From positions 1 through 32,818 of the forward strand of contig JAQICD010000215.1 in the NCBI GenBank assembly GCA_027858715.1: DNA of 32,818 nucleotides, given 5' to 3'. The position numbers and the translations under genes were made by a program. Source of the stretch: Prolixibacteraceae bacterium (lineage in GTDB: Bacteria > Bacteroidota > Bacteroidia > Bacteroidales > Prolixibacteraceae). Positions 9,575 to 18,781 of the stretch are shown in pieces; within the stretch, counting starts at the first letter, position 1; the number at the start of each line of letters is the position of its first letter. The notes beneath the pieces are model-generated. The model saw only the letters and a program-made list of their open reading frames with translations. It searched no databases and was not told the DNA's origin.

Positions 9575-10561
9575 TGAATATTGTCTGTTTTTGCTAGCAC
9601 TTTTACATGCAGCTGATGGTATGGGTAACGTAAAGCTAAAAATCGAGCCGACAGGCTCATTTTTTTCACACCAAACCTTTCCACCTAATAGAATTACATA
9701 GTTTTTTACATTGGCAAGACCAAGCCCTGAACCACCCTTTATTTTTTTCAGCGTTTCCAAGCCTTGAGCAAAAGGATCAAAAATAATGTCATATTCGTCT
9801 TCTCTTATTCCACAGCCGGTATCTTTTATCTGGAATAAATATGTGTCATTAAAACGGCTGCATGACAGTTCTATGCTTCCTGATTCTGTAAACTTTATAG
9901 CATTATTTAATAGGTTTTCCAGTATTAATTTCAATTTTGTCTTATCAGAATACAATACATATTCTGGCTTTGTCTTTACTTTGAACTCAATTTCCTTTTG
10001 ACTATGATTTATTAGTGCTATGGTTTTATTTTCCATTTTTTTGAAGAGATTTGTTACATCAACTTCTTGTAGGTTGATGTATATCCTTCCGGTTTCAATG
10101 ATCGACAAGTGAAAAATCTGGTCGATAAGGCTTAGCAGGTGCTGGCTGTTGTGTTCGATTTGCTTCGAAAAAGTTTCTTTTGACTGCTGGTCGAATTGAT
10201 TGTCGATAATAAGTTCAGAGAAACCTATAATGCTGTTTAGTGGCGTGCGAATTTCATGGCTCATATTGGCCAGAAACAAGCTTTTCAAATGATTGGCTTC
10301 CTCGGCTTTTTGTAACGCTTTCTCAAGATTGTCAGTTCGAGTTTTTACAGCTCTTTTCAATGCACTGTTTTCTTTCTTTCTTTTCTTGTTTCTTTCTTTT
10401 TCCTCATCAAGTTTTTGAGAAAATCTGCTGATTTTTCTAAGAAAATAGTATAGAAAAACGGTTAAGACACAAACACAAACTAAAATAATAAGCATCAAGA
10501 TCTTTTCGTTGCTGCTGTAAACGGTAATGAGCGTTTGGAGCGATGAAGCCAATATTTTCAT
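9560..10561 (-). CDS. Orphan membrane sensor histidine kinase
   Basis: This is a 333-residue two-component kinase. One membrane helix (residues 21-41) follows a short N-terminal segment and is succeeded by a charged coiled coil (about 45-95). The HisKA dimerisation/phosphoacceptor helix has H102 in ANMSHEIRTPLNSIIGF. The HATPase domain has the N box ENLLNNAIKF (N220), the G1 box DTGCGI (247-252) and G2 GSGLGL (277-282). No PAS, HAMP, periplasmic sensor or receiver domain is visible, and no response regulator gene lies in the window, so signal and partner are unknown. It runs against the M20 gene with a 15-base tail-to-tail overlap and is divergent from argH. The C-terminal 20 residues after FTLPIP are low in similarity to anything recognisable. 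Confidence 0.88.
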   Translation of the reverse strand: MKILASSLQTLITVYSSNEKILMLIILVCVCVLTVFLYYFLRKISRFSQKLDEEKERNKKRKKENSALKRAVKTRTDNLEKALQKAEEANHLKSLFLANMSHEIRTPLNSIIGFSELIIDNQFDQQSKETFSKQIEHNSQHLLSLIDQIFHLSIIETGRIYINLQEVDVTNLFKKMENKTIALINHSQKEIEFKVKTKPEYVLYSDKTKLKLILENLLNNAIKFTESGSIELSCSRFNDTYLFQIKDTGCGIREDEYDIIFDPFAQGLETLKKIKGGSGLGLANVKNYVILLGGKVWCEKNEPVGSIFSFTLPIPSAACKSASKNRQYSLFKN

Positions 10562-10594
10562 CTTAAATTATATTTTGATTAGGTCTCTGACTGG

Positions 10595-10626
10595 TAAATA
10601 TAGTGTAATGTATTGTTAATTACAAA
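10595..10626 (-). promoter_or_regulatory. Candidate promoter for the histidine kinase
   Basis: On the minus strand TTTG (10626-10623) is followed after 20 bases by TATATTTA (10602-10595), a 7/8 fit to TAnnTTTG. The start of transcription would be near 10588, about 27 bases before the kinase ATG. Confidence 0.45.
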
Positions 10627-10696
10627 ATTTTATGAATTCAATTTTTAATATGTTGTTGTTTGAAATAATCGTTACAGGATAGTTCGCGGATTTCAT

Positions 10697-10704
10697 TATT
10701 TTTG
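10697..10704 (+). promoter_or_regulatory. argH: -7 element, candidate argH promoter
   Basis: TATTTTTG is an exact match to the Bacteroidota -7 consensus, 22 bases before the argH ATG. No good -33 TTTG is seen at the expected distance. If used, the leader is about 15 bases. Confidence 0.4.
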
Positions 10705-10726
10705 TGTTTCATTAATAACGAATACT

Positions 10727-12085
10727 ATGAACGAATCGAAACATAAAGTCGAAAAGATTTGGGAAAAGGGTTTGCCGGTTGACGAATTGATTGAAAAATT
10801 CACCATTGGTAAAGACCGCGAGCTGGATTTGGTGTTGGCTCCTTTTGATGTATTGGGTTCCATCGCGCACGTTAAAATGCTACACTCAATAAAATTGATT
10901 GCTGATGATGAGTTGCCAAGATTGACTGCCGAGCTTGCCAAGATTTACGACCTGGCTGTTTCTGGTAATTTTCAGATAGAGGAAGGAATTGAAGATGTGC
11001 ACTCCCAGGTTGAGTTGATGTTAACAAGGTCGCTGGGCGACATGGGCAAGAAAATCCATAGTGGTCGGTCGCGAAACGACCAGGTATTGCTTGATTTGAA
11101 ATTGTATGCACGTCACGAAATAAAAGAGGTTACGGCGTTAGCCGATAAGCTTTTTAAGTTGTTGATACGGCGTAGTGACGATAGCAAAGATATACTCTTT
11201 CCCGGTTATACTCATCTCCAGGTGGCTATGCCCTCATCTTTTGGTTTATGGTTCGGAGCATATGCCGAAAGTCTTACCGATGACCTGCAATTATTAAATG
11301 CGGCATGGAAAATAACCAATCAAAACCCTTTAGGGTCTGCTGCCGGTTATGGTTCAAGCTTTCCGCTTAATCGCCAGATGACGACCGACCTTCTTGGTTT
11401 CGACCAGATGAATTACAATGTGGTGTATGCGCAAATGGGGCGCGGGAAAGTAGAAAAAACCATCGCCTTTGCACTCTCATCTATAGCGTCAACACTCTCG
11501 AAAATGGCATACGATGTTTGTCTCTTTACCAGCCAGAATTTTGGTTTTGTGTCGTTGCCCGATAATATGACTACCGGGTCAAGCATTATGCCTCATAAAA
11601 AGAATCCTGATGTTTTTGAATTATTGCGTTCGCATTGTAATAAAATACAGGCTTTGCCCAACGATATTATTCTGATGACAAACAACCTTCCGAGTGGGTA
11701 CTTTCGTGATCTTCAAATTATTAAAGAGGTGTTTATTCCTGCCTTTGGTGAGTTGAAAAGTTGCTTGCAGATTGCTGCACATGCTATTGAAGTTATGAAG
11801 GTGAATAAAAAGATTCTCGACGATAAAAAATACGATCTTATTTTTAGTGTAGAAGATGTTAATAAACTGGTAAATGGTGGAATGCCTTTCAGAGATGCCT
11901 ACAAACATGTAGCAAGGAAAATTATTGATGGCGATTATGTACCTGTGAAAAAGGTTAATCATGTACACGAAGGCAGCATTGGTAATTTGTGCAATGATGA
12001 AATTGCTGAAAAGATGAATAATGTTATTTCCCTGTTCGATTTTGATAAAATTGATAATTGTTATCTTGAATTATTGTCAAAATGA
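10727..12085 (+). CDS. argH: Argininosuccinate lyase
   Basis: This enzyme splits argininosuccinate into arginine and fumarate, the last step of arginine synthesis. It is a cytosolic homotetramer of the fumarase/aspartase superfamily, and 452 residues is a normal length. Diagnostic motifs are SGRSRNDQV in the N-terminal third, H163 in the GYTHLQ motif, and the superfamily signature GSSIMPHKKNPD with S285/S286 on the mobile catalytic loop. The N terminus (WEKGLPVDELIEKFTIGKD) is the usual Bacteroidota form. It shares its strand and probable pathway with the M20 deacylase upstream. The other arg genes (argG, argC, argD, argB, argF') are not in the window. A clear terminator follows. Confidence 0.96.
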   Translation: MNESKHKVEKIWEKGLPVDELIEKFTIGKDRELDLVLAPFDVLGSIAHVKMLHSIKLIADDELPRLTAELAKIYDLAVSGNFQIEEGIEDVHSQVELMLTRSLGDMGKKIHSGRSRNDQVLLDLKLYARHEIKEVTALADKLFKLLIRRSDDSKDILFPGYTHLQVAMPSSFGLWFGAYAESLTDDLQLLNAAWKITNQNPLGSAAGYGSSFPLNRQMTTDLLGFDQMNYNVVYAQMGRGKVEKTIAFALSSIASTLSKMAYDVCLFTSQNFGFVSLPDNMTTGSSIMPHKKNPDVFELLRSHCNKIQALPNDIILMTNNLPSGYFRDLQIIKEVFIPAFGELKSCLQIAAHAIEVMKVNKKILDDKKYDLIFSVEDVNKLVNGGMPFRDAYKHVARKIIDGDYVPVKKVNHVHEGSIGNLCNDEIAEKMNNVISLFDFDKIDNCYLELLSK

Positions 12086-12124
12086 TATATGACTAGCATT
12101 TTTTATTTTTGATAATGAAAAATT

Positions 12125-12163
12125 AACAAAGAGCTGCTTTTTTTAAGGTGGCTCTTTGTTTTT
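12125..12163 (+). terminator. Rho-independent terminator of argH
   Basis: AACAAAGAGC (12125-12134) and GCTCTTTGTT (12151-12160) are perfect 10-base inverted arms. Further T residues follow, about 40 bases after the argH stop. Confidence 0.8.
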
Positions 12164-12543
12164 GTGTTGTATTTATATGTTTTAAGTGTCAATAATACAA
12201 CAAAATACACCAACAAAGCCATAGAAGATAAAGGATAGAACATCTAAGTAAAATGATTCTATTTTTTTGTGTTTTGGTTTTATCATTTTTTTAATGCCTT
12301 TTAAATGTTTAATATTTGCTTAATAGTTAGTAAGCCAGATATTTAACGTATTGTGTGTGTTTGTGATTTTTTAGTTTATGTTTTATGACAATTTGTTAAG
12401 ATAAACTGTTTTTGAGTTCGTGTGTTTGCGTTTATGATTGCTTAGGCTTATTTTTGATGTCACAAATTAGGGAAATGCGCCACAAATATTTCTAAATGTT
12501 AGCTATATAGTTTAAGTTCTGACATTAATGTGGGTTAGTTGTA
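12164..12543. other. AT-rich regulatory region upstream of gltB
   Basis: No open frame of note. The gltB promoter lies at 12425-12456, leaving an untranslated leader of about 80 bases. Upstream of it is an inverted repeat, AGTTTAT (12373-12379) / ATAAACT (12401-12407), which could be an operator; that is a guess from position only. I saw no recognisable riboswitch and no sigma-54 element. Confidence 0.4.
12425..12456 (+). promoter_or_regulatory. Bacteroidota-type promoter of gltBD
   Basis: TTTG (12425-12428), a 20-base spacer and TATTTTTG (12449-12456) match both parts of the Bacteroidota housekeeping promoter, TTTG / TAnnTTTG. This is the best promoter in the window. Transcription should start near 12463. 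Confidence 0.65.
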
Positions 12544-15500
12544 ATGCAAAAAAAATATGCTATGAGTATTCAAATGGGATTGCCAAAAGCTCAGGGACTT
12601 TATTGTCCCGATAACGAACACGACAATTGTGGAATTGGTTTTGTAGCTAATATTAAAGGGCAAAAAACACACGATATTGTAAAGCGCGGATTAGAAGTGC
12701 TTTTGAGAATGGATCACCGCGGAGCTACAGGAGCCGATTCAAAAACCGGCGATGGAGCAGGTATCCAGGTACAGGTGCCTCACGATTTTATAGTGAGATT
12801 GGGGATCAATGTTCCATCTCCGGGGCAGTATGGTACTGGTTTGCTATTTTTACCCAGACGTAAAAAGGAGGCCGATTTATGCATTTCGACTATCGAAAAA
12901 TATTGCGGTGAGGAGCAGTTAGAGCTTTTTCATGTTCGTGAAGTGCCAGTGGACTCTAAGGCAGCAGGAGAGATTGCCTTGCGAGCCGAACCTAAAATAG
13001 TGCAGCTGTTTATTAAATCTACCATAAAGCGTGAGCAGGAGGCGCTGGAGCGAAAATTATATGTTGTGCGTAAATTAGTAGAGAATGCCATTCGCACATC
13101 TAAACTAAAAGAAAAAGAGGCATTTTACTTTTCAAGCTTATCGTCAAAAACGATGGTTTATAAAGGTATGCTCACACCAGGGCAGTTGCCTGAATATTTT
13201 CACGATTTAAGTGATCCTGAGTTTAAAAGTGCTATTTCAATGGTACACTCAAGATTTAGCACAAATACTTTTCCTACATGGAGTCTGGCACAACCTTTCA
13301 GAATTGTTGCTCATAATGGTGAAATCAATACTGTGCGCGGTAACCGATTGTGGATGCATGCACGCGAATCGCTGCTTAAGTCGGAGGTGTTTGGCGAAGA
13401 TTTGAAAAAAGTTTTGCCTATAATTGAACCGGGTAAAAGCGATTCGGCTTCGTTCGACAATGTACTCGAGTTTTTGTTTATGGCAGGCAGGCCAATACCC
13501 CATGCATTGTGCATGATGATACCTGAATCGTTTAACGACAAAAACCCAATCCCCGATAGCCTGAAAGCTTTTTACGAGTTTCATTCAACAATAATGGAAC
13601 CCTGGGACGGTCCTGCGTCAATTGTTTTTTCCGACGGGCGTTATATTGGTGGTACGCTCGACCGTAACGGGTTACGCCCATCGCGCTATGTTGTTACAAA
13701 CGACGATATGATTGTAATGGGTTCTGAAGTTGGTGTTCAGGATTTTCATCCTTCACAAATTCGTGTGAAGGGAAGGCTGAAACCGGGTAAAATTTTATTA
13801 GTTGATACTAAACTGGGAATTATTATTCCAGATCAGGAAGTAAAAAACGAGCTTACTCATCGTAACCCATATCAAAATTGGTTAAATGAAAACCGTATCA
13901 GTCTTGAGGATATCGAAGTTCAGCAAAGAGTTACATCGTCAATGGGCAGCGATTTTGAAACATATCTGAATGAATTTGGCTATTCAAAAGAGGACATCCG
14001 GGTTATAATAAAAGGGATGGCAACTAATGGTGTTGAGCCTACATCATCTATGGGAAACGACACGCCTTTAGCAGCTTTTTCCGATAAGCCACAACGTTTT
14101 TTCAATTATTTTAAACAATTATTTGCCCAGGTAACCAACCCTGCAATTGATCCTATTCGTGAAGAACTGGTAATGTCGTTAACCAATTACATTGGTTCGT
14201 TAAATAAAAATATTCTTGAAGATAATCCGGAACATGCAAAAATGATAAAGGTGCGTCACCCGATTATCACCAATACCGATTTGGGGAAGATTAAGGATAT
14301 CAAAGACGATTACTTTACTCATTCGACCATATCAATGGCTTTTCCTGCAAAAGAAGGAGAGAAAGGCTTTAAAAAAGCATTGGATAATATTTTACTTCAG
14401 GCCGAGAAGGCTGTTGATGAAGGTAAAAACTTTATTATTTTATCCGACCGATGTATAGATAAAGATACAGCAGCATTGCCTTCGCTCTTGGTTACGGCTG
14501 CTGTTCATCACCATCTGATTGAGATGAAAAAACGCATGCAAATCGGAATAATTGTTGAAACAGCCGAGGCTCGCGAAGTGATGCATTTTGCTTTATTACT
14601 CGGATATGGAGCCAGTATTGTTAATCCTTATTTAGCCTTTGCATCTATTGATGAATTAGTGAAAACTGGTCAGCTCAATATTTCTTATAGCGAGGCACGT
14701 AAAAATTATATTAAAGCTGTTGAAAAGGGCTTGCTTAAAGTGTTCTCCAAAATGGGGATTTCTACCCTTCGGAGTTATCACGGGGCACAAATATTTGAGG
14801 CTTTAGGTGTTGATCCCAGCCTTATTGAAAAATATTTCCGTGGTACACCATCTCGTATTGGCGGTGTGGGATTACCCGAACTGGCAAAAGAAGCATTAAT
14901 GTTTCACGAGCAGGCTTTTAAGCCATCCAATCAAAAGTTTCAACTACAAAATAATGGAGTTTACCACTATCGGCGCAATGGCGAGCGGCATGCATGGAAT
15001 CCTGAAACGATAGCACTTTTACAGTGGAGTACACGTACTAATGATTATAGCAAGTATAAAGATTTCTCAAAACAAATAGAGCAGGAAAATAAAACCCATT
15101 TCATAAGAGGTTTTTTAAGACTGAAGAAAAGTAATGCTCCAATTGATATTTCGGAGGTTGAGCCCATTGAGGAAATAACCAAAAGATTTGTAACCGGTGC
15201 CATGTCATATGGATCGATTAGTATTGAAGCTCACCAGGCACTGGCAATAGCCATGAATACTATTGGAGGAAGAAGCAATACTGGTGAAGGTGGAGAAGAT
15301 TCTGCGCGATTTGGAACTATTAAAAACAGTAAAATCAAACAAATAGCCTCGGGGCGGTTTGGTGTAACCAATAATTACCTAACCAATGCCGAAGAAATTC
15401 AGATTAAAATTTCACAGGGGGCTAAGCCCGGCGAGGGGGGACAGCTGCCCGGATTTAAGGTGAACAAGGTTATAGCAAAAACCCGAAATTCAACACCGGG

Positions 15501-17088
15501 TATTACCTTAATTTCGCCTCCACCACATCACGATATTTATTCCATCGAAGATTTGGCACAGCTAATATATGATTTGAAATGTTGTAATCCTGCAGCCAAA
15601 GTGTCAGTTAAGCTTGTTTCGGAAGATGGAGTGGGTACTGTAGCGGCAGGTGTAGCAAAAGCCTTTTCAGATATCATTATTATTGCAGGACACGACGGTG
15701 GTACAGGCGCATCACCAGCCAGTTCTATTAAACATGCAGGTGTTCCGCCCGAATTAGGTATTGCACAAACCCAGCAAACCTTAGTAATGAATGATCTGCG
15801 CCGAAGAGTAAAACTACAGGTCGATGGACAGCTAAAAACCGGCCTCGATGTGGTGAAAATGGCTTGTTTGGGAGGCGAAGAATTCGGTTTCAGCACCAGT
15901 GCTCTTATCGTACTGGGGTGTGTAATGATGCGTAAATGCCACATGAACACTTGTCCGATGGGTATTGCTACTCAGGATGAAAAACTTAGGGAGCGCTTTA
16001 TTGGTAAAGCCGATTTTGTGGTAAACTTTTTCCGCTTTATTGCCGAAGAGGTGCGTGAGTATCTGGCTGAAATGGGATATCGCAGCCTTGATGAAATAGT
16101 TGGACGTCCCGAGTTGCTCGAAGTAGATCCCGAAGTACAAAATTGGAAGTCATCAAAGATCGATTTTAGTAAAATTCTATATAAGCCCAAAGAAACTGAA
16201 ATTTTTGCTATTCGTAATGTTCATCCCAATACTCTTAGTCTCGATGATCATATAGACCGAACCTTGATTCGTGAAGCGAATGCAGCTATAAAAAGCCAGC
16301 AAAGGGTATGGATAGAAAAAGACATTAATAATATTACCCGTACGGTAGGAGCAATGTTGTCGGGCGAAATATCGAAAAGATATGGCGAACAAGGACTGCC
16401 CGAAGATACAATTAATTGTATCTTTCATGGATCGGCCGGTCAGAGTTTTGGTGCATTCCTGGCAAAAGGAGTCTCACTTCGCTTGCAGGGCGATTCGAAT
16501 GATTATCTTGGAAAGGGATTGTCGGGTGGTAAAATAACCGTGGTTCCACGTTCAGCTTCAACTTTCGATCCTGCGCAAAATATCATTATTGGTAACACAA
16601 CATTATATGGTGCAACCAGCGGTAAAGTTTTTGTCAGGGGTGTAGCCGGTGAGCGTTTTGCAGTGCGAAATTCAGGTGCCAGCGCAGTTGTTGAGGGTAC
16701 CGGCGATCATTGTTGTGAATACATGACTGGTGGGCGAGTAGTAGTACTTGGCAAAACCGGAAGAAACTTTGCAGCGGGCATGAGCGGCGGTATAGCTTAC
16801 GTGCTCGATGTAAATGGTGATTTCGATTATTACTGCAATAAGGGGCTCGTAGAGCTTGCAAAGGTCGAAGACAAAGCTGATATGGTGGAGTTGCAGGATA
16901 TGATTAGCGAACATCTTACTCAGACGCGAAGCAAGTTGGCGGCAAAAATACTCACCAACTGGGACGAATATCTGCCTCGTTTTGTAAAGGTTATACCGTT
17001 TGAGTATAAGAAAATTCTCGAAGAAGAGAAATTGCGAAAAATAGAAATCGAATTACAAAAATCAGTTGACGATCGCAGACACGAGTAG
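12544..17088 (+). CDS. gltB: Glutamate synthase, large (alpha) subunit
   Basis: The large GOGAT subunit hydrolyses glutamine, channels the ammonia and aminates 2-oxoglutarate, giving two glutamates with electrons from GltD. The length of 1514 residues is typical. A short propeptide (residues 1-28) precedes C29 in DNCGIGFVA, which becomes the N-terminal nucleophile after processing. Class II amidotransferase motifs follow: MDHRGATGAD at 56-65 and HNGEINTVRGN further on. The FMN/synthase domain carries GEGGEDSARF from 914. The [3Fe-4S] ligands are C1126, C1132 and C1137 in the CVMMRKCHMNTCPMG stretch. The C-terminal GXGXG beta-helix begins near G1296 (GSAGQSFGAF). Codons 7 and 11 are also ATG, so the exact start is uncertain, but processing removes this region. 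gltD follows by 58 bases and is surely co-transcribed. Confidence 0.97.
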   Translation: MQKKYAMSIQMGLPKAQGLYCPDNEHDNCGIGFVANIKGQKTHDIVKRGLEVLLRMDHRGATGADSKTGDGAGIQVQVPHDFIVRLGINVPSPGQYGTGLLFLPRRKKEADLCISTIEKYCGEEQLELFHVREVPVDSKAAGEIALRAEPKIVQLFIKSTIKREQEALERKLYVVRKLVENAIRTSKLKEKEAFYFSSLSSKTMVYKGMLTPGQLPEYFHDLSDPEFKSAISMVHSRFSTNTFPTWSLAQPFRIVAHNGEINTVRGNRLWMHARESLLKSEVFGEDLKKVLPIIEPGKSDSASFDNVLEFLFMAGRPIPHALCMMIPESFNDKNPIPDSLKAFYEFHSTIMEPWDGPASIVFSDGRYIGGTLDRNGLRPSRYVVTNDDMIVMGSEVGVQDFHPSQIRVKGRLKPGKILLVDTKLGIIIPDQEVKNELTHRNPYQNWLNENRISLEDIEVQQRVTSSMGSDFETYLNEFGYSKEDIRVIIKGMATNGVEPTSSMGNDTPLAAFSDKPQRFFNYFKQLFAQVTNPAIDPIREELVMSLTNYIGSLNKNILEDNPEHAKMIKVRHPIITNTDLGKIKDIKDDYFTHSTISMAFPAKEGEKGFKKALDNILLQAEKAVDEGKNFIILSDRCIDKDTAALPSLLVTAAVHHHLIEMKKRMQIGIIVETAEAREVMHFALLLGYGASIVNPYLAFASIDELVKTGQLNISYSEARKNYIKAVEKGLLKVFSKMGISTLRSYHGAQIFEALGVDPSLIEKYFRGTPSRIGGVGLPELAKEALMFHEQAFKPSNQKFQLQNNGVYHYRRNGERHAWNPETIALLQWSTRTNDYSKYKDFSKQIEQENKTHFIRGFLRLKKSNAPIDISEVEPIEEITKRFVTGAMSYGSISIEAHQALAIAMNTIGGRSNTGEGGEDSARFGTIKNSKIKQIASGRFGVTNNYLTNAEEIQIKISQGAKPGEGGQLPGFKVNKVIAKTRNSTPGITLISPPPHHDIYSIEDLAQLIYDLKCCNPAAKVSVKLVSEDGVGTVAAGVAKAFSDIIIIAGHDGGTGASPASSIKHAGVPPELGIAQTQQTLVMNDLRRRVKLQVDGQLKTGLDVVKMACLGGEEFGFSTSALIVLGCVMMRKCHMNTCPMGIATQDEKLRERFIGKADFVVNFFRFIAEEVREYLAEMGYRSLDEIVGRPELLEVDPEVQNWKSSKIDFSKILYKPKETEIFAIRNVHPNTLSLDDHIDRTLIREANAAIKSQQRVWIEKDINNITRTVGAMLSGEISKRYGEQGLPEDTINCIFHGSAGQSFGAFLAKGVSLRLQGDSNDYLGKGLSGGKITVVPRSASTFDPAQNIIIGNTTLYGATSGKVFVRGVAGERFAVRNSGASAVVEGTGDHCCEYMTGGRVVVLGKTGRNFAAGMSGGIAYVLDVNGDFDYYCNKGLVELAKVEDKADMVELQDMISEHLTQTRSKLAAKILTNWDEYLPRFVKVIPFEYKKILEEEKLRKIEIELQKSVDDRRHE

Positions 17089-17146
17089 AAAATGCACCGA
17101 GCAACAATTTGTAATTTTTAATTTGAAATTTGAAACAATCAAAGAT

Positions 17147-18574
17147 ATGGGAAAACCTACAGGTTTTATGGAGATAGGCCGAAAAGAAAGCGGCTATCGT
17201 CCGGTACAGGAACGAATAGGTGATTTTGGTGAAGTAGAACAGACACTTAACGAAGACGATCGTAAAGCGCAGGCTTCTCGATGTATGGATTGTGGAATAC
17301 CGTTTTGTCATTGGGCATGCACCGTGTGCAGCAAAATTCCCGAATGGCAGGATGCACTCTATCGTGGCGATTATAAAGAGGCTTACGAGATTTTGTCGTC
17401 AACCAATGCCTTCCCCGAATTTACAGGTCGGGTTTGTCCGGCTTTATGCGAAAAATCATGCGTGCTCAATATTCATAACGAGCCAGTTACCATTCGTGAA
17501 AATGAGTCGGCAGTAGTTGAAAAGGCTTTCGAGTTGGGTATTGTCGAGCCCCGGTTGCCCGAAATACGTACGGGCAAAAAAGTAGCTGTAATCGGTTCGG
17601 GGCCTGCAGGTTTATCGGCTGCCGATTTGTTAAATCAGAACGGGCATACAGTTACTGTTTATGAGGCCGATAATGCTGTAGGCGGATTGTTGCGCTATGG
17701 CATCCCCGATTTTAAATTAAACAAAGGGCTTATCGACCGTAGGCAAAAACTCTTTGAATCTGAGGGGATTGAATTTGTTGTAAACACAAAAGTGGGAGTC
17801 GATTTATCGAAAACTGAGCTTCTGAAAAAATTCGATGCGGTATGTATTGCCATTGGAGCTATGAAACCACGCGATCTTGTTGTTGAAGGCTGCGATGCCA
17901 AAGGCATTCATTTTGCCATGGAGTTCCTGAAGCAGCAAAATAAAGTGGTGCGTGGCGAAAAAATAAAGGAGTCTGAGCGAATTTCAGCAGAGAATAAAAA
18001 TGTACTTGTAATTGGTGGTGGTGATACTGGTTCCGATTGTGTGGGTACTTCAATAAGGCAAAAAGCTCAAAGTATAACACAAATCGAAATTATGCCAAAA
18101 CCCCCAAAAGAACGTACCGACAATAATCCATGGCCATACTGGCCAAATATTATGCGCACTTCAAGTTCGCATCTCGAAGGGTGCGAGCGCAGGTGGAGCT
18201 TGGCTACCAAAAGGGTACTTTCAGAAAACGGAAAAGTTACCGGGGCCGAAGTAGTTCAGGTTAAGTGGGATAAAGACGAAAGTGGAAGATTCGTTATGAA
18301 TGAAGTTCCCGGAACAAATGAAATTATTAAAGCCGATCTCATTTTGCTTTCTATGGGATTTGTTTCGCCCGAACACGATGGTTTGCTTGATAGCCTTAAG
18401 GTTGAATATGATAATCGGGGAAATGTTAAAGCTGGAGTTAAAGATAGCTTAACAAGTATCAACAAGGTGTTTGCCTGCGGAGATGCGAAATCGGGTGCAA
18501 GTTTGGTGGTTCGTGCCATCGAAAGTGGCCAGCGTGCGGCTGCTCATATCAACGATTTTTTGATGTCGAAATAA
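17147..18574 (+). CDS. gltD: Glutamate synthase, small (beta) subunit
   Basis: This NADPH-oxidising FAD/iron-sulfur subunit passes electrons to GltB. The start is placed at ATG 17147 (MGKPTGFMEIGRKESGYRP, the family N terminus; 475 residues). The frame is open back to 17066, but that would overlap gltB and add 27 untypical residues. Low-potential [4Fe-4S] ligands lie in C46xxC49x4C54x3C58, and a second set in C97PALC101EKSC105. The first FAD/NAD fold has GSGPAG at 150-155, and a second nucleotide fold has VIGGGDTGSDC. One oddity is that the segment after C54 reads HWACTVCSKIPEW, with T in place of the usual proline after C58 and an extra C61. The 58-base gap to gltB holds AT-rich repeated words (AATTTGA twice, 17120-17133) and no strong ribosome-binding site. 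Confidence 0.95.
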   Translation: MGKPTGFMEIGRKESGYRPVQERIGDFGEVEQTLNEDDRKAQASRCMDCGIPFCHWACTVCSKIPEWQDALYRGDYKEAYEILSSTNAFPEFTGRVCPALCEKSCVLNIHNEPVTIRENESAVVEKAFELGIVEPRLPEIRTGKKVAVIGSGPAGLSAADLLNQNGHTVTVYEADNAVGGLLRYGIPDFKLNKGLIDRRQKLFESEGIEFVVNTKVGVDLSKTELLKKFDAVCIAIGAMKPRDLVVEGCDAKGIHFAMEFLKQQNKVVRGEKIKESERISAENKNVLVIGGGDTGSDCVGTSIRQKAQSITQIEIMPKPPKERTDNNPWPYWPNIMRTSSSHLEGCERRWSLATKRVLSENGKVTGAEVVQVKWDKDESGRFVMNEVPGTNEIIKADLILLSMGFVSPEHDGLLDSLKVEYDNRGNVKAGVKDSLTSINKVFACGDAKSGASLVVRAIESGQRAAAHINDFLMSK

Positions 18575-18643
18575 ATGTTTGGTTAATAAAGCTTTATATT
18601 ACAAGTATTTATAGTTGATTGGATAATTAGGTTTTGGTCATCG

Positions 18644-18698
18644 GCCACCTGTCATGTCAGAAACTACAACTGTGTTTCTTCTGTGGTAGGTGGCTTTT
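18644..18698 (+). terminator. Probable terminator of gltBD, long stem-loop
   Basis: GCCACCT (18644-18650) pairs perfectly with AGGTGGC (18688-18694), followed by TTTT. Inside the loop CAGAAAC and GTTTCTTCTG can form a second stem, so the whole 50 bases could fold into one extended hairpin. Its size is above average for a simple terminator, so a structured leader of the next operon is an alternative. Confidence 0.5.
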
Positions 18699-18756
18699 GC
18701 TGTTATATAACATCATATATAGATTCATAGATTTTTTATATCTTGTTTTCTTACAT

Positions 18757-18764
18757 TAATTTTG
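18757..18764 (+). promoter_or_regulatory. -7 element, candidate promoter of the redox operon
   Basis: TAATTTTG is an exact TAnnTTTG match. No -33 TTTG stands at the right distance, only T-rich DNA. It lies inside the longest open frame but upstream of ATG 18782, supporting the later, Tat-signal start. Confidence 0.4.
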
Positions 18765-18781
18765 AATGCACAAACAGTTAT

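Noticed and set aside
17066-17146. A longer gltD start at 17066
   Set aside because: It overlaps the end of gltB and adds residues unlike GltD. MGKPTGFMEIGRK at 17147 matches the family start.
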